A stretch of 64,000 nt of DNA. Source: Sphingobium fuliginis. GTDB taxonomy: Bacteria > Pseudomonadota > Alphaproteobacteria > Sphingomonadales > Sphingomonadaceae. The stretch is taken from positions 806,001 to 870,000 of the forward strand of contig NZ_SEON01000001.1 of the NCBI RefSeq assembly GCF_004152845.1, given 5' to 3'. The position numbers and the translations under genes were made by a program. Positions 8,586-18,424 of the stretch are shown here, one piece after another (positions within the stretch are counted from its first letter, which is position 1; each line of letters starts with the position of its first letter). The notes beneath the pieces are model-generated. The model was not told the origin of the DNA and searched no databases. It saw only the letters and a list, made by a program, of their open reading frames with translations.

Positions 8586-11500
8586 TGGCCGAGGAAACCG
8601 CCACCGTCGTCGTCAGGCGTCCCCTCTGGCAGAAGATCGTCCTGTGGGTCGTCGGGCTGGTCGTCGCCCTGATCGTGCTGGTCGCCGGGCTGCTGCTGTT
8701 CCTGAACACCCAGCCGGGCAAGAAATTCCTGATCCGACAGATCGCCGCGCTGAAGCTGGAATCCGGCATGGGCATATCGGTCGGGCGGATCGAAGGGTCG
8801 ATCTACAGCGACATGGTGATCCACGATCTGGTGCTGCGCGATCCCAAGGGGCCGTTCGCCGCCTCCCCGCGGGTCCATGTGGTATGGAGCCCGTTCCGCT
8901 ACATCGACAACCATATTTCGGTGCGGCTGCTGGAAAGCCCGCTGGTGGTGCTGGCGCGCAGCCCGCAGTTCAACGTGACGAAAAGCGATCCCAATGCGCC
9001 GATCCTGCCCGACCTCGACATCGACGTCGATCGGCTGAAGATCGCGAGGTTCCTCGTCGCCAGGCCGGTGATCGGCCAGAAGCGGGAGATCGCCATCGAC
9101 GGCGTGACCCATATCGCGGACGGCCGCGCCATATTGTCGGCCAATGCGGTGGTGGACAGCGGCGACCGCCTGCAGGCCAATCTGGACGCCGTGCCCGCGC
9201 AGAACCGCCTGTCCATGAAGGGCACGCTGACCGCGCCGAAGGGCGGCGTCATCGCGGCGATGAGCGGCCTGACCGACGGCTTCACCGCGACGCTGGACGG
9301 CCGGGGCACGTGGCAGGCGTGGAACGGGCGGCTGGTCGCGACGTCCGGCAAGGGCGAGTTGGCGAATATCGCGCTCGCCGCTCGCGACGGCAATTTCACC
9401 GCCAAGGGGCCGCTGCGGCCCGGGCTGGTCTTTGCGGGGACCGTCGACCGGCTGACGACGCCGTCGCTTGACGTCGACCTGTTCGCGGGCCTGAACGAGC
9501 GGCGGGTGAACCTCAAAGGCTCGCTGAAATCCCCCGCCCTGTCCGCCACCGCGCAGGGTCTGGTCGACCTTGGCCAAAGCCGCTTCAGCGCGCTCAGGAT
9601 CGACGCCGCCCTGCTCACCCCCGGCGCGATCATGGAGAAGGTGAAGGGCCGCGATGTGCGCGCTTCGGTGATCCTCGACGGGCCGATGGCGACGCCCTTC
9701 ATCGACTATGACATCACGGCGAAGCATATCGCCTTCGACGCCACGGGGATCGAAAATCTGAAGGCCGGCGGGCGCGCCGTGATCGACGCCGACCGCATCC
9801 GCATTCCGGTAAGCGCCACCGCCAGCCGCGTCACCGGCCTCAATGCCGCGGCGGGCGGCCTGCTCAACAATCTGCGGGTGAAGGGCGACTTCGCCTATGC
9901 CGCGGGCAAGCTCATCAGCGACAATCTGAAGATCGACAGCGACCGGGTGGACGCCACCGCCATCGTGCTGGCCGACATGGAAAACGCCATCTATCGCGGG
10001 GCGCTCAAGGGCCGGGTCAACGACTACAGGATCGACGGCGTCGGCATCGTCAATCTCAACACCGATGTGAAGCTGGTGCCGGGGCCCCGGGGCGGCTTCG
10101 GCCTGTCCGGCCGTTTCGGCGTCCGCACGGCCCGTTGGGAGAACGCCTCCGTCCGCGATTTCCTGGGCGGCAATGCCGTCGCCTCCGGCAGCATCGGCAT
10201 GACGCCGGAGGGGAAGTTCACCCTCACCGGCCTGAAAGGCGCGGCGCCCAATTTCCGGATCCACAGCGGTTCGGGCAGCTATGATACCGACGGCCGGATC
10301 GCCTTCGACGCCAGGGCGACCTCCAACCAATATGGCCCGCTGGCGCTGACCGTGCGCGGCACGATGGAGCGGCCCAATGCCGTGCTCCGCGCCGCCCGGC
10401 CCAATGTCGGCGTGCAGCTTTACGACGTGGTGGCGAAGCTGAATGGCGAAGCGGCGGGCTATCGGCTCGAGGCCACGGGCGGGTCCGCCTATGGCCCCTT
10501 CTTCGCCAATGTGCTAATCCGCACTGCCAGGGGGCCGCTCACCATCGACATAGCCAGGGCGCGTTTCGCCGGCATCGACATGAACGGCCGCGTGCAGCAG
10601 AGCGCCGCCGGTCCCTTCACCGGGCAACTTGCCATGAACGGTTCCGGCATCACCGGCGCGGTCCGGCTGATGGCGGTGGGCAAGGCGCAGGGCGCGCAGT
10701 TGAGCGCTACCGCCAGCAATGCGAAACTGCCGGGCGAAGCGGATGTGGTGATCGGCCGGGCGCTGATCACGGCGAACATGGTGCTGACCGAACAGCCGCA
10801 GATCAACGCCGACGTGCAGATGGCGAACGCCGCCTATGGCGACTATATCGTGCGCAAGGCGCGCGGCCGGATCGACTATCGCGGCGGACGCGGCCGGGCG
10901 CAGTTGGTCGCTGACGGATCGACCGGCGTGCCCTTCTCCATCGCCATGAACGCCGCGTTGCGCCCGACGCTCTACGCCGTCGCGCTGGAGGGACGGGCGA
11001 GCAACATTCCCTTCCGCTTCGCCCGGCCTGCCATCATCCGGATCGAGAAGGAAGGCTATCGCCTCGAACCCTCAACGCTGGTGCTGCCGCAGGGCCGGGT
11101 CGACCTGGCGGGGCGCTTCGGCCGGCAGACGGCGATGCAGGCGCGGTTCAAGGATTTCGACCTCGCCATCGTCAACATGGCCTCACCGGGATTGGGAATT
11201 GGCGGGAAAGCGACCGGCACGCTGGATTTCGCGCAGAATGGCTCCGCCTTCCCCACCGCGACCACGCGCCTCGCGATCAACGACTTCCGCCGCTCCAGCC
11301 TGACCGCCGTGTCCGATCCGGTGTCGATGGCGATCGAGGGCAAGCTGTCGAGCGCAGGCGGCGACATGCGTGGCCTTATCCGGCGCGGCAATGCGACGCT
11401 GGGCCGTTTCGTCGCGACGCTGGCGCCGCCGGGACCCGGGGCGAGTTGGGCGCAGCAATTGCAATCCGCGCCCTTGGGCGGCGGCATCCGCTATGCCGGG

Positions 11501-12772
11501 CCGGCCGATGTGCTGTTTTCCTTCGCCGGGCTAGCCGACCAGCAATTGACGGGGCCGATCGCCGTAGCGGCGGATTTCGGGGGGCGGCTGACTGCCCCGC
11601 GGCTCAACGGGCTGGTCCGCGCCAATGCCCTGACCTATGAGAATGAGACCTTCGGCACGCGCGTCACGCAGATGCGGCTGGATGGGCGCTTCACCAATGA
11701 TCGGCTCGACCTGCGCGACTTTTCCGGGCGGGCAGGCGAAGGCACGGTGCAGGCCAGCGGCACGGTGGGGCTGGCGGCGGAGAGCGGCTATCCGATGAAC
11801 ATAGCCGTGAAGCTGAACCGCGCCCGCCTCGCCCGCAGCGAAGCGATCACCAGCGTGGTCAGCGGCACGCTGGCCATCACCAACAGCCCGGCCAATGGCG
11901 GCCTGATCAGGGGCGATCTTTCGCTTCCGGAAACGCGCTACCGCGTCGCCTGGCAGGGAGGCAGCGACATCCGTCAGTTGACGGGCGTGCGCCGCAAGGG
12001 CGAAGGGACCGACCTGCTCGACCAGCGCCTTGCGGCACGGCAGGCGGCCGCCAGGCCCACCCCATGGAAGCTGGACGTGCGCGTTCGCGCCGATAACGAA
12101 ATCTATGTGACCGGCATGGGCCTCGATTCCGAATGGAAGACGAACATGCGCGTCACCGGCACCGCGAACGATCCGCGCGTGGTTGGCAAGATCGAGGTGA
12201 TACGCGGCCGCTACAGCTTCTCGGGCCATCAGTTCGATCTGGAGCAGGGCATCATCACCTTCAACGGACCGATGATGAATCCCACGCTGGCGATCCGCGC
12301 CGAAACCCGGATCGACGATGTGACGGCAGGCATAGCCGTGGGCGGCACGGCGCAACGGCCCGACATCGCCTTCGTTTCCACGCCGACGCTGCCGCAGGAC
12401 GAGATATTGGCGCGCATCCTGTTCGGGGACAATGTGGCGAACCTGTCGGCCACCCAGGCGATCCAGTTGGCGGCGGCGCTCAACGGTCTGCGTGGGGGCG
12501 GAGGCGGACTCAATCCCATGGGCAAGCTGCAAAATGCGTCGGGCGTCGACCGGATCGGCATCGTCGGCGGCGATGAGGCGACGGGGCGCGGCACTTCCCT
12601 CGCCGTCGGGCAGCATATCTCCAACAACATCTATGTCGAGGTGATCACCGATCCCAAGGGTTTCACCGCCACCCAGCTCGAAATCTCCCTGTCCAAGACG
12701 CTCAGCCTTTTGTCGAAGACCGGCACCAATGCGGGTTCTTCAGCCAATCTGCGCTATTCGAAGGATTATTGA
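8585..12772 (+). CDS. tamB: Translocation and assembly module protein TamB (DUF490)
   Basis: A 1395-residue AsmA-like protein with one N-terminal membrane anchor (about residues 17-40, IVLWVVGLVVALIVLVAGLL) and a long periplasmic beta-rich groove. The conserved C-terminal TamB domain is seen in NEIYVTGMGLDSEWKTNMRV, GRYSFSGHQFDLEQGIITFN and the final ISLSKTLSLLSKTGTNAGSS. It partners TamA, whose gene it overlaps by one base, so the two are translationally coupled. The length is in the usual range for the family. Its transcript probably stops at the strong hairpin at 13094-13130, shared with the convergent recA. Confidence 0.93.
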   Translation: MAEETATVVVRRPLWQKIVLWVVGLVVALIVLVAGLLLFLNTQPGKKFLIRQIAALKLESGMGISVGRIEGSIYSDMVIHDLVLRDPKGPFAASPRVHVVWSPFRYIDNHISVRLLESPLVVLARSPQFNVTKSDPNAPILPDLDIDVDRLKIARFLVARPVIGQKREIAIDGVTHIADGRAILSANAVVDSGDRLQANLDAVPAQNRLSMKGTLTAPKGGVIAAMSGLTDGFTATLDGRGTWQAWNGRLVATSGKGELANIALAARDGNFTAKGPLRPGLVFAGTVDRLTTPSLDVDLFAGLNERRVNLKGSLKSPALSATAQGLVDLGQSRFSALRIDAALLTPGAIMEKVKGRDVRASVILDGPMATPFIDYDITAKHIAFDATGIENLKAGGRAVIDADRIRIPVSATASRVTGLNAAAGGLLNNLRVKGDFAYAAGKLISDNLKIDSDRVDATAIVLADMENAIYRGALKGRVNDYRIDGVGIVNLNTDVKLVPGPRGGFGLSGRFGVRTARWENASVRDFLGGNAVASGSIGMTPEGKFTLTGLKGAAPNFRIHSGSGSYDTDGRIAFDARATSNQYGPLALTVRGTMERPNAVLRAARPNVGVQLYDVVAKLNGEAAGYRLEATGGSAYGPFFANVLIRTARGPLTIDIARARFAGIDMNGRVQQSAAGPFTGQLAMNGSGITGAVRLMAVGKAQGAQLSATASNAKLPGEADVVIGRALITANMVLTEQPQINADVQMANAAYGDYIVRKARGRIDYRGGRGRAQLVADGSTGVPFSIAMNAALRPTLYAVALEGRASNIPFRFARPAIIRIEKEGYRLEPSTLVLPQGRVDLAGRFGRQTAMQARFKDFDLAIVNMASPGLGIGGKATGTLDFAQNGSAFPTATTRLAINDFRRSSLTAVSDPVSMAIEGKLSSAGGDMRGLIRRGNATLGRFVATLAPPGPGASWAQQLQSAPLGGGIRYAGPADVLFSFAGLADQQLTGPIAVAADFGGRLTAPRLNGLVRANALTYENETFGTRVTQMRLDGRFTNDRLDLRDFSGRAGEGTVQASGTVGLAAESGYPMNIAVKLNRARLARSEAITSVVSGTLAITNSPANGGLIRGDLSLPETRYRVAWQGGSDIRQLTGVRRKGEGTDLLDQRLAARQAAARPTPWKLDVRVRADNEIYVTGMGLDSEWKTNMRVTGTANDPRVVGKIEVIRGRYSFSGHQFDLEQGIITFNGPMMNPTLAIRAETRIDDVTAGIAVGGTAQRPDIAFVSTPTLPQDEILARILFGDNVANLSATQAIQLAAALNGLRGGGGGLNPMGKLQNASGVDRIGIVGGDEATGRGTSLAVGQHISNNIYVEVITDPKGFTATQLEISLSKTLSLLSKTGTNAGSSANLRYSKDY

Positions 12773-13093
12773 CGCCATCAGCAGTCGGATGGAAATGTCC
12801 GGGGCGGGTTCAAGGGGCGACTTTGCTGGATACTTACGGGCAGAAAACCGGGTCTCAATGTAGGGCGAGATTCCTGAGATTCACTACGCTCCTGAAGGCA
12901 GGAGCCCAGATCTCTCCCTCATCTATCACGGCAGCGTCTGGCTTGGGTTCTTACGAGGCACTTGTCTGTTCGAGGAACCTTTGCAGGGGCGCGGAGTGTT
13001 GGACGGCAGCATGACCAATCATCACCCAACGCCTCTGCCTGCAAAGAGAATTCCATGGATAGGACATCCCATCCGGACACCCGGGCCGAAGGT
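12773..13093. other. Gene-free stretch between tamB and recA containing a hairpin repeat copy
   Basis: This stretch between tamB and the shared terminator is less GC-rich than its surroundings and has no convincing gene. The only recognisable element is a short copy of the dispersed hairpin at 12888-12909 (GCTCCTGAAGGCAGGAGCCCAG). The copy lacks the CG step of the consensus loop. Small reading frames crossing this region have no start context or family resemblance. Confidence 0.55.
12888..12909. repeat. Dispersed REP-like hairpin, copy 1
   Basis: GCTCCTGAAGGCAGGAGC forms a short stem-loop followed by CCAG. It is one of at least seven related copies in this window; the consensus is GCTCCTGCGAAGGCAGGAGCCCAG. 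All sit at or beside gene ends. Confidence 0.7.
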
Positions 13094-13130
13094 AAAAGGC
13101 CCGCTGCGCCAGTCGCGCAGCGGGCCTTTT
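13094..13130. terminator. Bidirectional intrinsic terminator between tamB and recA
   Basis: A perfect 15-bp inverted repeat, AAAAGGCCCGCTGCG (13094-13108) and CGCAGCGGGCCTTTT (13116-13130), encloses a 7-base loop. It has T-runs on both strands. It lies downstream of both convergent genes and should terminate transcription in either direction. Confidence 0.92.
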
Positions 13131-13205
13131 CAGTGCGTGAAGCGGCAGGCGGGCAGAGCCGCGCTGGAGCCTTCCGGTTGATCCGGCCGGAAAGCCCGTC
13201 AGCGC

Positions 13206-14279
13206 TTATTCGCCATCATCCTCCGCTTCGGGTCCGGCCATCATCCCTTCGGCGACCTCCTCGGTCTTCCCGCGGATCGCCTTTTCCAGCTTGTCCGCCA
13301 TTTCGGGATGTTCTTTCAGAAAGGTTTTTGCATTCTCGCGACCTTGCCCGATGCGAACCGAGTCATAGGAGAACCAGGCGCCCGACTTCTCGACCAGCCC
13401 AGCCTTCACGCCGATGTCGAGCAGTTCGCCGATCTTGGACACGCCCTCGCCATACATGATGTCGAATTCGACCTGCTTGAAGGGCGGCGCGACCTTGTTC
13501 TTGACCACCTTCACGCGGGTCGCGTTGCCGACAATGTCCTCGCGATCCTTGATCTGGCCGGTGCGACGGATGTCGAGGCGAACCGAGGCGTAGAATTTGA
13601 GCGCGTTGCCGCCCGTCGTCGTTTCGGGATTGCCGTACATGACGCCGATCTTCATGCGGACCTGGTTGATGAAGATCACCAGGCAGCGCGAGCGGGAGAT
13701 GGAGCCGGTCAGCTTGCGCAGCGCCTGGCTCATCAGGCGGGCCTGCAGGCCGACATGGCTGTCGCCCATCTCGCCCTCGATTTCCGCACGCGGAACCAGC
13801 GCGGCGACCGAGTCCACCACCAGCACGTCGATGGCATTGGAGCGCACCAGCGTGTCGACGATCTCCAGCGCCTGTTCGCCGGTATCCGGCTGCGACACGA
13901 TCAGTTCGTCGATGTCGACGCCCAGCTTCTTCGCATAGACAGGATCGAGCGCATGTTCCGCATCGACAAAGGCCGCGATGCCGCCGGTCTTCTGCGCTTC
14001 TGCAATGGCGTGCAGCGCCAGCGTGGTCTTGCCCGAGCTTTCCGGGCCATAAATCTCCACAATACGTCCGCGCGGCAGGCCACCAATGCCAAGCGCGATG
14101 TCCAGCCCCAGCGATCCGGTCGAGATCGCCTCGATCTCGATCTTCTCGCGGCTGCCCAGCTTCATGGCCGACCCCTTGCCGAAGGCACGGTCGATCTGGG
14201 AAAGGGCCGCTTCCAATGCTTTCTGTCTGTCCATTGTCCCTGTCTTCTTGGAATCGATGAGTGAGAGCATTGCGGTCAT
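13206..14279 (-). CDS. recA: Recombinase RecA
   Basis: RecA forms ATP-dependent filaments on single-stranded DNA, drives strand exchange and stimulates LexA self-cleavage. The protein is 357 residues from the ATG at 14279. Walker A is GPESSGKTT (about residues 78-86), Walker B lies in [17 protein letters not shown], and loop L2 is seen around [14 protein letters not shown]. The C-terminus is acidic (GPEAEDDGE), as in the family. The ATG at 14279 is chosen because GGGGA lies about 7 nt upstream; the TTG at 14297 would start within a TTGACA stretch. An SOS box lies 76-90 bases upstream. recX is not adjacent but 34 kb away. Confidence 0.98.
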   Translation of the reverse strand: MTAMLSLIDSKKTGTMDRQKALEAALSQIDRAFGKGSAMKLGSREKIEIEAISTGSLGLDIALGIGGLPRGRIVEIYGPESSGKTTLALHAIAEAQKTGGIAAFVDAEHALDPVYAKKLGVDIDELIVSQPDTGEQALEIVDTLVRSNAIDVLVVDSVAALVPRAEIEGEMGDSHVGLQARLMSQALRKLTGSISRSRCLVIFINQVRMKIGVMYGNPETTTGGNALKFYASVRLDIRRTGQIKDREDIVGNATRVKVVKNKVAPPFKQVEFDIMYGEGVSKIGELLDIGVKAGLVEKSGAWFSYDSVRIGQGRENAKTFLKEHPEMADKLEKAIRGKTEEVAEGMMAGPEAEDDGE

Positions 14280-14331
14280 CGGCCTATCCCCTGTCAAGCG
14301 GAACGCGCCGGTCCGGATGGCGCGTGGCCAC

Positions 14332-14369
14332 CATGTATCCTGTTTGTTCTAATGGAACAAGAGGGGAAC
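14332..14369 (-). promoter_or_regulatory. recA promoter with LexA (SOS) box
   Basis: On the minus strand GTTCCCCTCTTGTTC (14369-14355) is an exact GTTC-N7-GTTC alphaproteobacterial LexA box. Its second half doubles as a TTGTTC -35 hexamer (14360-14355). Seventeen bases downstream is TACATG (14337-14332), a plausible -10. Bound LexA would therefore block RNA polymerase. An inverted repeat TGTTC-N5-GAACA (14345-14359) overlaps the inner half-site. Confidence 0.85.
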
Positions 14370-14378
14370 GAAATTTTC

Positions 14379-14738
14379 TTATGCGGCGCTCAGCGCCTTG
14401 TTCAGCGCGCGCTCGACCGCGCCGATCGTGAAGGGCTTGGCCAGGGTCGGCCGGTCGGCATGGCTGGTCGGCAGATCGTCCGCCATGCCGCCCGTCGCAA
14501 AGACGAAGGGTATGCCGCTCTGCGCCAATATGTCCGCAACGGGCCAGCTTTTCTCGCCATGCAGGTTGCAGTCGAGCAGCGCCGCGTCGAAGCCGCCCTC
14601 GCGCGCCTTGGCGCAGGCATCATCGACCGATTCGGCAATGGCGTGCAGCCGGTATCCGAGCGTGTCGAGATAATCCTCCAGCATCATGCCGATCATTGCC
14701 TCATCCTCGACGATCAGGATGGTCTTGCCGTCAGACAT
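14379..14738 (-). CDS. Stand-alone response-regulator receiver domain protein
   Basis: A 119-residue CheY-like protein with no output domain. The phosphorylation pocket is complete: acidic E11-D12 in VEDEA, phosphoacceptor D56 in LLDCN, a threonine in FVFATG and lysine in LAKPF. The start at 14738 (MSDGKTILIVEDE) fits the domain; an upstream extension to 14774 is unneeded. The FATG after beta-4 recalls the FATGUY single-domain receivers of alphaproteobacterial stress signalling, but the last two motif residues differ. It lies between recA and cckA on the same strand, about 90 bases beyond the cckA stop. Partner kinase unknown. Confidence 0.88.
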   Translation of the reverse strand: MSDGKTILIVEDEAMIGMMLEDYLDTLGYRLHAIAESVDDACAKAREGGFDAALLDCNLHGEKSWPVADILAQSGIPFVFATGGMADDLPTSHADRPTLAKPFTIGAVERALNKALSAA

Positions 14739-14829
14739 GCTTGCGGTCCCCAATCTTACCCATCGCAACCCCAAAGGCCTTTTCCCACCGGCATAATCGA
14801 CAAGCCGCGCGGAAGTTCATTCTTCAAAT

Positions 14830-17277
14830 TCATTCCGCCGCAGGACGCATCGCCAGAGCATCCCGCGCCGCTTCCGCCAACTGGCTGACGGAAAAGGGTT
14901 TCGGAAGGAAAGCCACATTGGCGATGTCGATCGATTTGCGCAACTGTTCCTCGGCATAGCCCGACATGAACAAGACCGGCAGGTCCGGATGGCTCGCCCG
15001 CGCCCGCGCCACCATCGATGGGCCGTCCATGTTCGGCATCACCACATCGGAAATCAGCAGGTCGATCTTCTCGTCTCCGGCCAGCACTTCCAGCCCCTGT
15101 TCGCCGTCATTGGCTGTCAGCACCTTATAGCCCTGGCGCGATAAAGCCCGTTCCGCGACGGCGCGCACCATATCCTCATCCTCTACCAGCAACACGGTGC
15201 CGGTGCCCCAGGTTTCGCTGCGGCGCACGGGCGCCTTGGGCTGGGCGGCCTGATCGACATCGGCGCCCTGATAGACGGGCAGGTAGATGACGAAGCTCGC
15301 CCCGCGGCCAAGCTCCGATTCCGCGAAGATGAACCCGCCCGACTGCTTGACGATGCCGTAGACGGTGGAGAGGCCAAGGCCCGTCCCCTTGCCCAGTTCC
15401 TTCGTGGTGAAGAAGGGTTCGAAGATCTTCGAAAGAATGTCGGGCGGGATGCCCAGCCCCGTGTCGGACACCCGCACCGCCGTATAGTCGGCTGGCGGCA
15501 ATATGTCCGACCGCATCTCCCGCACCTTGGCGGCGGGCACGCCGTAGGTCTGGATATTGAGCGTGCCGCCGTCCGGCATGGCGTCGCGGGCGTTGACGGC
15601 CAGGTTGACGATCACCTGCTCCAGCTGGCCGGGATCGGCCCGCACCGCACCCAGATTGCGGCCATGGCTGACTTCCAGCTTGACGCTCTCGCCCAGCAGG
15701 CGCTTCAGCAGGTTGGAGACGTCCGCGACGATGTCGGGCAATTGCAATATCTGCGGCCGCAACGTCTGCTGGCGCGAGAAGGCGAGCAACTGCCGCGTCA
15801 GCCCCGCCGCGCGGTTGCTGTTCGACTTGATCTGCTGGATGTCGTCATAATCGCTGTCGCCCGGCGTATGGCGCATCAGCATCAGGTCGCAATGGCCGAT
15901 GATCGCGGTCAGGATATTGTTGAAGTCATGCGCCACGCCGCCTGCAAGCTGGCCGATCGCCTGCATCTTGGTCGCCTGCGCGACCTGGCGCTTGAGCTTG
16001 CTCTCCTCGCTATTGTCCTTGAGGGAGAGCAGCACCGCCGCCTCGCCCAACCCGCGCACGCCGGCCAGGCTGAGCGCGATCGGCTCGTCCGGTTGGTTGC
16101 GCATGCGCACGGCGACATCGCCCGACATTTGCGGCCCGACCGCAAAGCGCCGCACGGCGTCGGCCACCGCCGCCTGATCTTCCCGCACCACCAGGTCGCC
16201 GGGATAGCTCGGCTTCTCCTCGGGCTTGACGCCCGCCGCCCGCGAAAAGGCCTTGTTCATGAACAGGACGCGACCGTCGCGATCCGCCATGGCAAGGCCG
16301 AAGGGCAGCAGCGACAACAGCGTCTCGATATAGGAAAGCGCCGACGTGCCGCCCGCATTGCCCGCCGGCTCGTCGATCAGCAGCAGCAGCATCGGCCCGT
16401 CCTGCGCACCCGATTGCGCGCCCGCCGGCTGGGCGGCGCGCTTCAGCGGCACCTGCAACAGCCGCAGCGGAATGCCGCCCGATTCCTCCCGCGCCAGGAA
16501 CAGCCGCGCCTTGTCGTCCACCCGCATGTGGGCGGCGAAATCGCGCCCGGTGATATTGGCGTCGATCCGTCCGGCGGCGCGCAGCAGGAAGGCGCCGTTG
16601 GCGGCCCGGATGCGCCCCTCCCCACCGATCATCACCGCCATGATGCCCGCTTCGCCCAATTGCCGCCCCGCTTCCCCGGTCAGCAGGCGGTGCACATCGT
16701 CCAGCGCGCTCGGCTGGCGCACCGGGGAAAAGCGCCACAGCAGATAATCCTCCGACCGGCCGGTACGGCAGAGGAAGGCATCCAGTCGCAGCGCACCCTG
16801 CACGATCCCTTCCACCCGCGCCTCGCCGTCGCGCCAGGCGGCGCGGGCAGCGTTACCCAGACTGTCGGACAGGCTGCTGTCGCCGGTGACATGGGGCGGC
16901 GTGGGGAAACCGGGAAACCATTCCCCGAACAGATCGCTGGCGCAGACCAGCCGCCCGGCGCGATCGGTGACGGCGATCGCCATATTGGAGGCATCCGCCG
17001 CCGCGCGCGCCACGGTCCAGTCGGGCACGGCCTCACCCACGGCCACTTCCTGCGGATAGAGCCGGCGATACCACCCCAGCAGCGCCGCCCCGGCCAGCAG
17101 CGCGGCGCCGAACCCGGCGCCCAGCGCCCAGTTGCCGGCGGCATAGACCACCAGCCCGGCGGACATCAGCGCCAGCAGAATGAGTAGCGGCAGGGCCAGG
17201 GGCGACGACCTGTCGGCCGCCCAGGCGTCTCCATCCCTGATCACACGCGCGGACACGGCCCGGCTATCCCCCTGCAT
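14830..17277 (-). CDS. cckA: Cell-cycle hybrid histidine kinase CckA
   Basis: CckA feeds phosphate through ChpT to CtrA and CpdR and controls alphaproteobacterial cell-cycle genes. The 815 residues show two N-terminal membrane segments (about 28-47 and 53-69), PAS-like regions (about 90-190, 205-300, 315-420) and a HisKA domain with H450 in [15 protein letters not shown]. The ATPase has N562, DTGLGI (605-610) and GTGLGL (631-636). A C-terminal receiver carries D744 in SDVVMP and K793 in LPKPF. The receiver motif [16 protein letters not shown] is characteristic of CckA. It is the last gene of a leftward dapA-smpB-DUF2062-cckA run, 27 bases after DUF2062. Confidence 0.93.
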   Translation of the reverse strand: MQGDSRAVSARVIRDGDAWAADRSSPLALPLLILLALMSAGLVVYAAGNWALGAGFGAALLAGAALLGWYRRLYPQEVAVGEAVPDWTVARAAADASNMAIAVTDRAGRLVCASDLFGEWFPGFPTPPHVTGDSSLSDSLGNAARAAWRDGEARVEGIVQGALRLDAFLCRTGRSEDYLLWRFSPVRQPSALDDVHRLLTGEAGRQLGEAGIMAVMIGGEGRIRAANGAFLLRAAGRIDANITGRDFAAHMRVDDKARLFLAREESGGIPLRLLQVPLKRAAQPAGAQSGAQDGPMLLLLIDEPAGNAGGTSALSYIETLLSLLPFGLAMADRDGRVLFMNKAFSRAAGVKPEEKPSYPGDLVVREDQAAVADAVRRFAVGPQMSGDVAVRMRNQPDEPIALSLAGVRGLGEAAVLLSLKDNSEESKLKRQVAQATKMQAIGQLAGGVAHDFNNILTAIIGHCDLMLMRHTPGDSDYDDIQQIKSNSNRAAGLTRQLLAFSRQQTLRPQILQLPDIVADVSNLLKRLLGESVKLEVSHGRNLGAVRADPGQLEQVIVNLAVNARDAMPDGGTLNIQTYGVPAAKVREMRSDILPPADYTAVRVSDTGLGIPPDILSKIFEPFFTTKELGKGTGLGLSTVYGIVKQSGGFIFAESELGRGASFVIYLPVYQGADVDQAAQPKAPVRRSETWGTGTVLLVEDEDMVRAVAERALSRQGYKVLTANDGEQGLEVLAGDEKIDLLISDVVMPNMDGPSMVARARASHPDLPVLFMSGYAEEQLRKSIDIANVAFLPKPFSVSQLAEAARDALAMRPAAE

Positions 17278-17304
17278 TCACAATGGATTGCCCGCTCCCG
17301 CCGA

Positions 17305-17898
17305 TCAGGCCGAAGCGACCTCCTCCAATGCGCTGCTTTCGCGTGCCTTGCCAATCCTCAATTTGCGGGCATGCCATTTCCGGCCCATGCGATGACGCCA
17401 GATCCAGTCGGCCAGGAAGTAGCCGACCACCGCAAAGGCCAGGGAAATCAGCGCCAGCCCCAGCAGCATGGCGGGCGCCGCCTCCGAAAAGAGCCAGGCG
17501 CACCATTCGCGGATCGAGGCATGCCGGTCGATCAGCGCCATGAAGCCCGATGCATCCGCCGACCGTCCGAGCAGCCAGTTGCCCATATAGACCGACGCCA
17601 TCAGGAACAGCGGCGTGGTCGCGGGATTGGAGAGGAAGGTCATCGCCGCCGCCAGCGGGATGTTCGCCCGGAACGGCAGCGCCAGCAGCGCCGCGCCCGC
17701 GATCTGCACGCCGGGGATCAGCAGGAAGATGCCGACCAGCAGCCCCAATGCCACGCCGCGCGGCACCGAACGCCGGGTGAAGCGCCACAGCGAGGGTTCC
17801 AGCACCCGGTGCGCCACCGGGGCCAAAAAGCGGTTGTTTTCCAGCGATTCGCGGGTAGGCGCATTGGCGTGCCACCAGCGGGAGAGCCTGTTGTCCAT
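17305..17898 (-). CDS. DUF2062 domain membrane protein
   Basis: A 197-residue inner-membrane protein of the DUF2062 family, function unknown. The conserved core contains SVPRGVALGLLVGIFLLIPG and the NPATTPLF motif (FLSNPATTPLFLMASVY), flanked by hydrophobic helices. A C-terminal helix pair (LLGLALISLAFAVVGYFLAD) precedes a basic tail. Its ATG overlaps the smpB stop by one base, which indicates translational coupling. cckA follows closely on the same strand. Confidence 0.88.
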   Translation of the reverse strand: MDNRLSRWWHANAPTRESLENNRFLAPVAHRVLEPSLWRFTRRSVPRGVALGLLVGIFLLIPGVQIAGAALLALPFRANIPLAAAMTFLSNPATTPLFLMASVYMGNWLLGRSADASGFMALIDRHASIREWCAWLFSEAAPAMLLGLALISLAFAVVGYFLADWIWRHRMGRKWHARKLRIGKARESSALEEVASA

Positions 17899-18380
17899 CA
17901 GCGATGCGCCTTCATGATGCGCTGCTGATCGCGCTTCCAGTCGCGTTCCTTGATCGTGTCGCGCTTGTCATGGGTCTTCTTGCCCTTGGCCAGCGCCAGC
18001 TCGACCTTCGCCTTGCCCCGGCTGTTGAAATAGATCGACAGCGGCACCAGCGTCATTCCCTTGCGCTCGACAGCGCCATGCATGCGGGCGATCTCCCGCT
18101 GGTGCAGCAGCAGCTTGCGGGGGCGCTTGGGCTCATGGTTGAAGCGGTTGCCATGGCTGAATTCGGGGATGTTGCTGTTGACCAGCCACACCTGCTCGCC
18201 CTTCACCTCGGCATAGCTTTCCGCGATATTGCCCTCGCCGAAGCGCAGCGACTTCACCTCGGTCCCTTGCAGGGCGATCCCAGCCTCGAACACATCCTCC
18301 AGGAAATATTCGAAACGGGCGCGCCGGTTCTCGGCGACGATCTTCTTCTTGTCGAAGGCTTCGGGACGGGGACGGGCCAT
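17898..18380 (-). CDS. smpB: SsrA-binding protein SmpB
   Basis: SmpB binds tmRNA and delivers it to stalled ribosomes for trans-translation. The 160 residues carry the family signatures [40 protein letters not shown], the [10 protein letters not shown] segment and the conserved basic tail [15 protein letters not shown]. The length is normal. It lies 44 bases downstream of dapA and overlaps DUF2062 by one base. The tmRNA gene ssrA is not visible in this window. Confidence 0.97.
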   Translation of the reverse strand: MARPRPEAFDKKKIVAENRRARFEYFLEDVFEAGIALQGTEVKSLRFGEGNIAESYAEVKGEQVWLVNSNIPEFSHGNRFNHEPKRPRKLLLHQREIARMHGAVERKGMTLVPLSIYFNSRGKAKVELALAKGKKTHDKRDTIKERDWKRDQQRIMKAHR

Positions 18381-18424
18381 TATTCTCTAACTAACTCGCT
18401 TCACCATATAGGCCCGCGGGACGA

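Noticed and set aside
12769..13459. Two small plus-strand frames between tamB and recA.
   Set aside because: They run over the terminator and a hairpin repeat and show no start context or conserved sequence.
15664..17187. A 507-codon frame antisense to cckA.
   Set aside because: It is a shadow with low-complexity composition; cckA has all kinase motifs.
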